Source: Prevotellaceae bacterium
GTDB taxonomy: Bacteria > Bacteroidota > Bacteroidia > Bacteroidales > UBA932
Direction: 5' to 3'
DNA length: 7,110 nt
NCBI GenBank assembly: GCA_031258915.1
Contig: JAIRMD010000154.1
Span: forward strand, 1 to 7,110
This document shows, in pieces, positions 1 to 5,037 of this stretch (the first letter of the stretch is position 1; every line of letters starts with the position of its first letter). The notes under the pieces are model-generated. The model worked only from the letters and a program-made list of their open reading frames with translations. It was not told the origin of the DNA and did not search any database. Both the position numbers and the translations under genes were made by a program.

Positions 1-1870
1 GCTGCTTTGCGGCATTTTGCTCACCGCAGGTGCGGCGAGCGCGCAAACCGTTGCCTCCGGCACAACCGGCAGCTGCACGTGGACGCTCACCGGAACATCC
101 CCAAATTACACCCTCGCCATTAGCGGCAGCGGAGACATGGCGAGCTATAGCTCCGGCTCTGCGCCTTGGTATTCCTACCGGAGCAGCATCAAAACCCTGA
201 CTATAGGGCAGGGGGTAACGAGCATCGGCAGCTATGCTTTTCGAGGTTACAGCGGCTTGACTTCCGTAGCCATTCCCAACTCGGTAACGAGCATCGGCAG
301 CAATGCTTTTAACGGTTGCAGCGGCTTGACCTCTGTAACCATTCCCAGCTCGGTAACGAGCATCGACTACTATGCTTTTTACGGTTGCAGCGGCTTGACC
401 TCCGTAACCATTCCCAGCTCGGTAACGAGCATCGGCGAAGGGGCTTTTTACGGTTGCAGCGGCTTGACCTCCGTAACCATTCCCAGCTCGGTAACGAGCA
501 TCGGCGAAGTGGCTTTTTCCGATTGCAGCGGCTTGACCTCCTTTTCGGTGAGCGAAAGCAATACAGCATACTCCTCTGTTGACAGCGTGCTGTTCAACAA
601 AAACCAAACGACGCTAATCGCTTGCCCTGGCGGTAAAACCGGAAGCTACGACATTCCCAGCTCGGTAACGAGCATCGGCATCGGTGCTTTTTACGGTTGC
701 AGCGGCTTGACCTCCGTAACCATTCCCAGCTCGGTAACGAGCATCGGCTACTATGCTTTTCGAGGTTGCAGCGGCTTGACCTCCGTAACCATTCCCAGCT
801 CGGTAACGAGCATCGGCGATAGGGCTTTTTACGGTTGCAGCGGCTTGACCTCCGTAATCATTCCCAGCTCGGTAACGAGCATCGGCCGCGATGCTTTTCA
901 ATCTTGCAGTGGCTTGACCTCCGTAACCATTCCCAGCTCGGTAACGAGCATCGGCGAGAGTGCTTTTGAGGATTGCAGCGGCTTGACCTCCGTAACCAAC
1001 CTGAGCCTTACGCCGCAGGGCATCAGCAGCAATGTTTTTGGCAGCTTGACCTTAAGCAATATCACCCTGCGGGTTCCGGCTGATGCGGTGAGCGCCTACC
1101 AAAGCGCTGCGGTGTGGAAGGATTTTAAAATAACGGCAATTAATGCCGCCACCTACACGCTCACGTTTGATGCGCAAAGCGGCACTGTAAGCCCCACGAG
1201 CAAAACCGTTACCTCCGGCGTGGCGGTGGGCGCTTTGCCCACGCCCACCCGCAGCGGCTACACCTTTGGCGGCTGGTACACCCAACCCAACGGCGCGGGA
1301 ACGCAATACATCGAAAACACCGTATTCAGCACATCAGACAACCTCACGCTCTACGCCAAGTGGACGGCGAACAATGCCGCCACCTACACGCTTACGTTTG
1401 ATGCGCAGGAGGGCACGGTAAGCACCACGAGCAAAACCGTTACCGACGGCGTGGCGGTGGGGGCTTTGCCCATGCCCACCCGCAGCGGCTACACCTTTGG
1501 CGGCTGGTACACCAAAACCAACGGCGCGGGAACGCAATACACCGAAAACACCGTATTCAGCGCATCGAGCAACCTTACGCTCTACGCCAAGTGGACGGCG
1601 AACAGCAACGGCGAAGATCCTACGGGCGTTGCAGGCGCGTTGCAGGTGAGTGCTACCTGCTACCCCAACCCGTTTACGGGTGCGCTGCACCTCACAGGTG
1701 CGGAGGGCTGCACGCTCACGGTGCTCACCGCAGCGGGCGCACCCGTCCACACCCAAAAGCTCAAAAGCGCAAGCGAAACCATTCTGCTGGAGCGTCTGCC
1801 GTCGGGCATGTACTTCCTCCGGTTAGAAAAGGACGGCAAAACAAAAACGCTGAAAGCGGTGAAGGAGTGA
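1..1870 (+). CDS. BspA-like leucine-rich repeat surface protein with T9SS sorting domain (5' partial)
   Basis: Probable exported cell-surface protein, likely an adhesin or binding protein. The frame is open to the left edge: codons from position 2 read LLCGI before a TTG at 17, so the true start lies outside the window. Visible order: end of a signal peptide with cleavage after ASA (about 43/44), a Gly/Ser-rich cap with PWYSYRSSI typical of BspA proteins, ten 23-residue LRR_5 repeats (200-544 and 650-994) around a 35-residue island, a degenerate repeat (to about 1141), two 77-residue InlB B/Flg_new repeats (1142-1603), and a C-terminal type IX sorting domain (about 1637-1867) with YPNPF and LPSGMYFLRL. 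In known Bacteroidota this domain directs export across the outer membrane and is removed during surface attachment. The ligand cannot be told from sequence. It is convergent with the minus-strand genes and appears to be an independent unit. The family call is firm; the adhesin role is inferred from BspA relatives. Confidence 0.94.
   Translation, partial: LLCGILLTAGAASAQTVASGTTGSCTWTLTGTSPNYTLAISGSGDMASYSSGSAPWYSYRSSIKTLTIGQGVTSIGSYAFRGYSGLTSVAIPNSVTSIGSNAFNGCSGLTSVTIPSSVTSIDYYAFYGCSGLTSVTIPSSVTSIGEGAFYGCSGLTSVTIPSSVTSIGEVAFSDCSGLTSFSVSESNTAYSSVDSVLFNKNQTTLIACPGGKTGSYDIPSSVTSIGIGAFYGCSGLTSVTIPSSVTSIGYYAFRGCSGLTSVTIPSSVTSIGDRAFYGCSGLTSVIIPSSVTSIGRDAFQSCSGLTSVTIPSSVTSIGESAFEDCSGLTSVTNLSLTPQGISSNVFGSLTLSNITLRVPADAVSAYQSAAVWKDFKITAINAATYTLTFDAQSGTVSPTSKTVTSGVAVGALPTPTRSGYTFGGWYTQPNGAGTQYIENTVFSTSDNLTLYAKWTANNAATYTLTFDAQEGTVSTTSKTVTDGVAVGALPMPTRSGYTFGGWYTKTNGAGTQYTENTVFSASSNLTLYAKWTANSNGEDPTGVAGALQVSATCYPNPFTGALHLTGAEGCTLTVLTAAGAPVHTQKLKSASETILLERLPSGMYFLRLEKDGKTKTLKAVKE
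2..43 (+). other. Signal peptide, C-terminal part
   Basis: The visible codons encode LLCGILLTAGAASA followed by QTV. This is a hydrophobic core and a small-x-small signal peptidase I site (ASA before Gln). The positively charged N-terminus lies upstream of the window. It implies Sec export to the periplasm, the first step for a T9SS substrate. The TTG at 17 falls inside this hydrophobic core and is therefore not the start. Confidence 0.85.
200..544 (+). repeat. LRR_5 tandem repeats, units 1-5 (69 bp each)
   Basis: Five head-to-tail 69-bp units each encode 23 residues: TIPSSVTSIG, two variable residues, AF, two variable residues, then CSGLTSV. Units start at 200, 269, 338, 407 and 476. Units 1 and 2 are the most divergent; unit 1 has GQG for PSS and Tyr in place of the usual Cys. 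The 14-mer ggtaacgagcatcg is present in all of them. This is the Treponema/BspA-type leucine-rich repeat, which stacks into a curved solenoid. Confidence 0.95.
545..649 (+). other. Non-repeat island within the LRR array
   Basis: Thirty-five residues interrupt the 23-residue periodicity between units 5 and 6. They include SSVDSVLFNKNQTTLI and CPGGKTGSY. The phase resumes exactly at DIPSSVTSIG. Similar inserts with a 'VDGVLFNKDKTTL' flavour are common in BspA-family arrays, so this is probably a modified, longer repeat and not foreign sequence. Confidence 0.8.
650..994 (+). repeat. LRR_5 tandem repeats, units 6-10 (69 bp each)
   Basis: A second block of five 69-bp units, starting at 650, 719, 788, 857 and 926, uses the same 23-residue consensus. 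Differences cluster at the two positions after SIG (IG, YY, DR, RD, ES) and the two after AF (YG, RG, YG, QS, ED); the remaining sequence is nearly invariant even at third codon positions. Such DNA similarity points to recent duplication or gene-conversion-like homogenisation. A degenerate final repeat follows to about 1141. Confidence 0.95.
1142..1603 (+). repeat. Two tandem Listeria-Bacteroides (InlB B / Flg_new) repeats, 231 bp each
   Basis: Units 1142-1372 and 1373-1603 each encode 77 residues that begin NAATYTLTFDAQ and end LTLYAKWTAN. By eye they match at 68 of 77 residues. Each carries the family hallmarks: a YTLTFDAQ strand, the PTRSGYTFGGWYT core, and the closing LYAKW. These beta-grasp-like modules occur in many secreted surface proteins as stalk or spacer domains. 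Here they separate the LRR solenoid from the T9SS domain. Confidence 0.92.
1637..1867 (+). other. C-terminal type IX secretion (Por) sorting domain
   Basis: The last 77 or so residues follow the type A T9SS pattern: YPNPF (1661-1675), a run of beta strands, then LPSGMYFLRL, a DGKTKTLK strand and a Lys-Glu end. In characterised T9SS organisms this domain docks with the outer-membrane translocon and is cleaved by a sortase-like enzyme that links the cargo to A-LPS. Its presence implies that the organism has a T9SS, although no Por/Spr component is in this window. Confidence 0.93.
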
Positions 1871-1929
1871 GGGAAATGTCTGAACTTTGATTTGTGTGAT
1901 TTTTGCGAAGGTGGGAAACTTGAGCTACA

Positions 1930-2427
1930 TTAGCCACCTGCCGCCAAAATTTCCTCTACGGCTCCTGCAATGCCCGCATTTCTTTTGACCAGCAGCCCCT
2001 TCACGCCGGCGCTGCGGGCGGTTTCCATGTCGCTTTCGCGGTCGCCAATAAAGTAGGAGCGCGAGGGGTCAACATCAAAGCGTGCCAGCGCTTTCTGCAC
2101 CAGCAGCGGCAGCGGCTTGCGGCACAGGCACTTCCCAAAATCGGGGTGGTGCGGGCAGGTGTAGAACTCCGTCAGCTGCACGCCGTGCTTTGCCATTTGC
2201 CCGCGCAAAAGGCTGTTGAGCCGCTCCACCTCCTGCACGCCGTACACGCCCCGCGCTACCCCACCCTGATTGCTGATGACGATGAGCAGAAATCCGGCCT
2301 CCTGTAGCGCCTTCAGCTGCTCGCCGAGCTGCGGCGTGAGCACAAAATCTTCCTCGCGGTGCACGTAGTAGCGCCCCTCGTCGCTGTTGATTACCCCATC
2401 GCGGTCAAGAAAAACGGCTTTTTGCAT
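1930..2427 (-). CDS. gmhB: HAD-family phosphatase, D-glycero-D-manno-heptose-1,7-bisphosphate 7-phosphatase type
   Basis: Probable cytoplasmic Mg-dependent phosphatase of 165 aa. In the GmhB family the enzyme removes the 7-phosphate from heptose bisphosphate on the way to nucleotide-activated heptose for lipopolysaccharide or surface glycans. HAD motif I is FLDRDGVIN, with nucleophile Asp8 and acid/base Asp10. Motif II is in ISNQGG (Ser52). Arg103-Lys104 follow the metal loop, and motif IV is GDRESD (Asp129, Asp133). The structural zinc ligands of this subfamily are present as Cys91, His93, Cys100 and Cys102. The length is slightly below the roughly 185 aa of the E. coli protein. The start is ATG with no Shine-Dalgarno site. 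It lies 40 bp after the rhomboid gene and is probably last in the transcript. The related histidinol-phosphate phosphatases (HisB N-domain) share these motifs, so the substrate is less certain than the fold. No other heptose genes are visible. Confidence 0.87.
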   Translation of the reverse strand: MQKAVFLDRDGVINSDEGRYYVHREEDFVLTPQLGEQLKALQEAGFLLIVISNQGGVARGVYGVQEVERLNSLLRGQMAKHGVQLTEFYTCPHHPDFGKCLCRKPLPLLVQKALARFDVDPSRSYFIGDRESDMETARSAGVKGLLVKRNAGIAGAVEEILAAGG

Positions 2428-2467
2428 AAGTTACGATTTTTGGGAGGAGCCTGATGCCTGAATTTTT

Positions 2468-3085
2468 TCACCTCATCAGCAGCTGGTGTATAAAGCTCCA
2501 CAGCAGCTGAGGGTCGATGGCTATCGGGTAAAGAAACCCGAAAATAGCGCCGTAGAAGTGCGCATCGTGGTTCACGTTGTCGGCGGCGCGCTTGTCCATG
2601 TACGATGAGTACCAAAGGTATAGCGGTCCAAAAGCAATGCCCGGCACGGGAATAATGCCCATGATGTAGAGCATGCTCCACGGCTGAAAAAAGATGAACG
2701 TAAACAGCACGGCGCTCACCGCCCCCGACGCGCCCACCGCCGAGTAATCGTACACATCCTTGCGCCGGGCAACGGTTGATATGCTGGCCACCACCATGCC
2801 GCCAAAGTACAGCGCTACGTAGTGCAGCGTGGGCAGGGACGTTACCCCGCCTGCACACAGCGCATCAAGCTGCGCCTCCACCGCGCTGCCGAATGAGTAC
2901 AGCACTATCATGTTCACCGCAAGGTGGACGTAGTCCGCATGGATAAACCCGTGCGTAATGATGCGGTGCCACTCCTTGTGGTACACCATGCGGTAGGGCG
3001 ACAGCAGCAGCTTCTCAAAAATCCTGCGCTGCCTGAACGCTGCTGCTGATACCAAAACGGTAATGGCTACAAGTGCTATGGTCAT
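2468..3085 (-). CDS. Rhomboid family intramembrane serine protease
   Basis: Integral inner-membrane protease that would cleave transmembrane substrates. Numbering is from the ATG at 3085 (205 aa). About six hydrophobic segments lie near residues 1-17, 49-67, 87-106, 115-133, 138-162 and 176-190. The catalytic serine is Ser120 in GASG (segment 4) and its partner is His176 in the HFYGAIFG segment 6, giving the Ser-His dyad. His49, His54 and Asn58 in segment 2 match the conserved HxxxxHxxxN, which helps form the oxyanion hole. WHRIITHGFIH before it matches the L1/segment 2 region of active rhomboids. All key residues are present, so it should be active, but the substrate is unknown. An in-frame TTG at 3094 would add three residues; ATG is preferred. 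It has no extra domains and resembles the compact bacterial form. It sits 48 bp after holA and 40 bp before the phosphatase gene. Confidence 0.92.
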   Translation of the reverse strand: MTIALVAITVLVSAAAFRQRRIFEKLLLSPYRMVYHKEWHRIITHGFIHADYVHLAVNMIVLYSFGSAVEAQLDALCAGGVTSLPTLHYVALYFGGMVVASISTVARRKDVYDYSAVGASGAVSAVLFTFIFFQPWSMLYIMGIIPVPGIAFGPLYLWYSSYMDKRAADNVNHDAHFYGAIFGFLYPIAIDPQLLWSFIHQLLMR

Positions 3086-3109
3086 GAAGTCCAAAAATTT
3101 AAACTTTTA

Positions 3110-3125
3110 TAATTCTATAATTCTA
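3110..3125. repeat. Two tandem 8-bp repeats between holA and the rhomboid gene
   Basis: taattcta occurs twice without a gap (3110-3117 and 3118-3125), inside a 48-bp AT-rich spacer. With its flank (taaactttta before, ag after) it resembles the reverse complement of the tpiA-leader repeats. It is the leader of the rhomboid gene. Its role is not known. Confidence 0.75.
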
Positions 3126-3133
3126 AGCTCCTG

Positions 3134-4183
3134 TCAGTGCATTATTCTGTAAACCATTTCGCGGAGCAAGTCTCCGTAGCCGGTTGAGGCGTTGTTCCAG
3201 CCTTTGCTGCGCATGTCAAATTCGCGCAGCAGCGCAATAATCGCCGCTGCCCTGGTAGATGAATATCGCCGCGCTGCCGTTTCGTACTCCCTCAAAAAAA
3301 ACGCGACTATGCCTAATACTCCCTGAACCTCCGTAGCAGGAATAGGGGCATTCCTGTACTTTGCCTTGAGCATGTGCAGCAAAAATATCTTGCTGAAGTT
3401 TGAGAATAGCGTAATGATTACTCTGGGTATCGGGTTGGAATCCGGATCGCGCTCAAAGTGCATGACGATGCGGTTAGCCTTGAGAACGTCGCCTGTATTG
3501 ATGGCCTTGCAGAGCTCAAAGGGGTTGTAGTCTTTGCTGATGCCAATGTTGCGCTCGATGTGTTCAACGGTAATTTTGTCGCTTTGGGGGACGATCACCG
3601 CCAGCTTGTCGAGCTCGTTTACGATTTTGCTCAGGTTGTCGCCCAAGTGATCTGCCATAATTTTTGCAGCTGCCAGATCGATGGTGCGCTGCTTCGACCT
3701 GAGGTAGTCAACAATCCAGTCGGGAATCCTGTCGTCGTACGGCGAGGCCGACTCGAACACCTCTCCTACTTTGGCTATCTGCTTGTAAAAAGCCGTGCGC
3801 CTGTCCACCGCTTTTGTTTTGTAGCAAATGACGAGGATGGTAGACTTCAGCGGGGTGCTAACGTAAATCCCCAGCTTTTCGATGCCGTCCTTAATTTCCT
3901 GCGCCTCGCGCACCACCACCACCTGGCAGCTGGCCATCATGGGGTAGCGCCGGGCGGCCTCGACCACCGCCTTGGCGGTGGTCTCCCGCCCGTAGAGCAC
4001 CGTTTGGTTGAACGACCTGTCGGCATCGCTCAGCACATTGTTCTGTATGTAGTTAGAAATTAGGTCTATGTAGTACGCCTCTTCGCCCATGAGCAGGTAT
4101 ATCGGCTTGTATATCTTTTTTTTCAAGTCGGACATAATGCGCTCGTAGCCGGATTTTACGTCATCAAAGCGAGGCTTGGCCAT
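3134..4183 (-). CDS. holA: DNA polymerase III subunit delta
   Basis: Delta subunit of the clamp loader, which opens the sliding beta clamp and loads it onto primed DNA during replication; it acts in the cytoplasm with the tau/gamma and delta-prime subunits. The protein is 349 aa, normal for the family. The N-terminal AAA+-like domain shows PIYLLMGEEAYYID (27-40), the typical Bacteroidota form, followed by the degenerate nucleotide-fold core with no Walker A motif, as expected for delta. NELDKLAV (189-196) and the ISKDYNPFELCKAI stretch (215-228) are in the family-typical middle region, and the helical C-terminal collar ends STGYGDLLREMVYRI. The frame stays open a further 303 bp upstream into tpiA, but that part is low-complexity Arg/Ser/Pro and unlike HolA. 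The ATG at 4183, whose MAKPRFDDV fits the family's N-terminus, is chosen. It starts 25 bp after the tpiA stop, so it is probably translated from a shared mRNA. Confidence 0.96.
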   Translation of the reverse strand: MAKPRFDDVKSGYERIMSDLKKKIYKPIYLLMGEEAYYIDLISNYIQNNVLSDADRSFNQTVLYGRETTAKAVVEAARRYPMMASCQVVVVREAQEIKDGIEKLGIYVSTPLKSTILVICYKTKAVDRRTAFYKQIAKVGEVFESASPYDDRIPDWIVDYLRSKQRTIDLAAAKIMADHLGDNLSKIVNELDKLAVIVPQSDKITVEHIERNIGISKDYNPFELCKAINTGDVLKANRIVMHFERDPDSNPIPRVIITLFSNFSKIFLLHMLKAKYRNAPIPATEVQGVLGIVAFFLREYETAARRYSSTRAAAIIALLREFDMRSKGWNNASTGYGDLLREMVYRIMH

Positions 4184-4204
4184 AAGAGAGTTAAGAGCTA
4201 AGAG
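4183..4204. repeat. Short taagag direct repeats between tpiA and holA
   Basis: The hexamer taagag occurs at 4183-4188, 4192-4197 and 4199-4204 on the plus strand. The first copy overlaps the holA ATG by one base. On the coding strand this gives a pyrimidine-rich leader with repeated ctctta immediately before holA, and no Shine-Dalgarno site. The pattern is short and could be chance. Confidence 0.5.
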
Positions 4205-4208
4205 TGGG

Positions 4209-4961
4209 TCATCGGAACGCTTTGGCGATGGCGATAAAGTCATCGGCAGCGAGGGATGCTCCGCCGATAAGCCCGCCGTCCACGTCGGGCTGGGCAAAGA
4301 TTTCGGCAGCGTTGGAGGGCTTGCAGCTGCCGCCGTACAGGATGGGCGTTTGCGCTGCCGCCGCGCCAAACTTGCCCGCCAGCGCTTTCCGGATGAACGC
4401 GTGCACTTCCTGCGCCTGCGCCGAGGTTGCCGTTTTGCCCGTGCCGATAGCCCACACCGGCTCGTAGGCAACCACCACCTTGCCAAAGTCGTCCGCGCTT
4501 AGCTGCGTAAGCACCTCCAGCTGGGCGCTGATAACGTCGAAGTGGCGGTTGGCCTCGCGCTCGTCCAGCTTTTCGCCTACGCAAAAAATGGGTGTCAGGC
4601 CGTATTTAAGCGCAAGGGCTACTTTTCGGGATAGCGCTGCGCTGGCTTCGCCGTAGTACTCGCGGCGCTCGGAGTGCCCAAGTATGCAGCACTTCACGCC
4701 AACGGAGGCCAGCATTTTGGCCGACACCTCGCCTGTGTACGCCCCCGATTCGTACTCGGCGCAGCTCTGCGCCGAGAGGCCAATGCCGGCTTTTGCCAGC
4801 TCCTCTGCCAAGCCGCTGAGGTGCGTGAACGGCGGCGCAACAACCAGCGTTACGTCGCTCTTTACCTCGCCTTTTTTGGCGATAATTGCTTTTACCAACG
4901 CTTCGCCTTCGGCAAAGGTGGTGTTCATTTTCCAGTTTCCTGCAACAATTTTTTTTCTCAT
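4209..4961 (-). CDS. tpiA: Triosephosphate isomerase
   Basis: Glycolytic and gluconeogenic enzyme that interconverts dihydroxyacetone phosphate and glyceraldehyde 3-phosphate in the cytoplasm, normally as a dimer. At 250 aa it has the usual full length. Every catalytic element is visible: Asn9 and Lys11 in AGNWKMN, the electrophile His96 in ILGHSERR, and the catalytic base Glu167 at the start of the flexible loop 6 (YEPVWAIGTGK). Phosphate-binding loops are LYGGSCKPSNA (208-218) and GLIGGASL (230-237). GAYTGEVS (73-80) is the conserved segment before the His region. Start is ATG; a short GC-poor leader with three 15-bp repeats precedes it and there is no Shine-Dalgarno motif. It is preceded by gyrA (76-bp gap) and followed by holA (25-bp gap), all on the same strand. 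Confidence 0.99.
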   Translation of the reverse strand: MRKKIVAGNWKMNTTFAEGEALVKAIIAKKGEVKSDVTLVVAPPFTHLSGLAEELAKAGIGLSAQSCAEYESGAYTGEVSAKMLASVGVKCCILGHSERREYYGEASAALSRKVALALKYGLTPIFCVGEKLDEREANRHFDVISAQLEVLTQLSADDFGKVVVAYEPVWAIGTGKTATSAQAQEVHAFIRKALAGKFGAAAAQTPILYGGSCKPSNAAEIFAQPDVDGGLIGGASLAADDFIAIAKAFR

Positions 4962-4970
4962 GGCAACGAA

Positions 4971-5015
4971 GAATTTAGAAGTTTAGAATTTAGAAGTTTA
5001 GAATTTAGAAGTTAT
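4971..5015. repeat. Three tandem 15-bp AT-rich repeats between gyrA and tpiA
   Basis: Units 4971-4985 and 4986-5000 are identical (gaatttagaagttta); unit 5001-5015 differs only at its last two bases (gaatttagaagttat). The array lies in the 76-bp gyrA-tpiA gap and ends nine bases before the tpiA ATG, so it forms most of the tpiA leader. No hairpin followed by a T run and no clear Bacteroidota -7 element (TAnnTTTG) is visible. Its function is unknown. Confidence 0.93.
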
Positions 5016-5037
5016 GGGTATTAGCGGTGTGCGCACG

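Noticed and set aside
17..19. TTG at 17 as start codon of the BspA-like protein
   Set aside because: The frame is open to the left edge, and the TTG lies inside a hydrophobic signal-peptide core, so the real start is upstream.
309..901. Open frames on both strands inside the LRR array (309-569 -, 316-582 +, 614-901 -) with internal repeats
   Set aside because: They are shadows: a 69-bp unit keeps every frame in phase, so a stop-free alternative frame repeats too. Their products are Arg/Ser-, Leu/His- or Ala-rich repeats with no family resemblance.
200..994. Diversity-generating retroelement target or CRISPR-like array
   Set aside because: Variable codons do not show the adenine-directed pattern of DGR targets, and no reverse transcriptase or template repeat is visible. 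The 69-bp periodicity is in frame and encodes LRR units, so it is not a CRISPR array.
1909..1939. Possible terminator in the convergent gap: aggtgg pairing with ccacct
   Set aside because: The stem is only 6 bp with a 19-base loop, overlaps the phosphatase stop, and is not followed by a T run on either strand.
2391..2858. 155-codon minus-strand frame overlapping the rhomboid gene and the start of the phosphatase gene
   Set aside because: Its sequence is a frame-shifted reading of rhomboid codons, rich in Arg, His and Ala, whereas the rhomboid frame carries all catalytic residues.
3458..4063. 201-codon plus-strand open frame antisense to holA
   Set aside because: No recognisable domain, and it fully overlaps a well-supported gene on the other strand.
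4184..4486. 101-residue N-terminal extension of HolA overlapping tpiA
   Set aside because: The frame is open, but the extension is Arg/Ser/Pro-rich, lies entirely over the tpiA coding region, and the family-typical N-terminus begins at the ATG at 4183.
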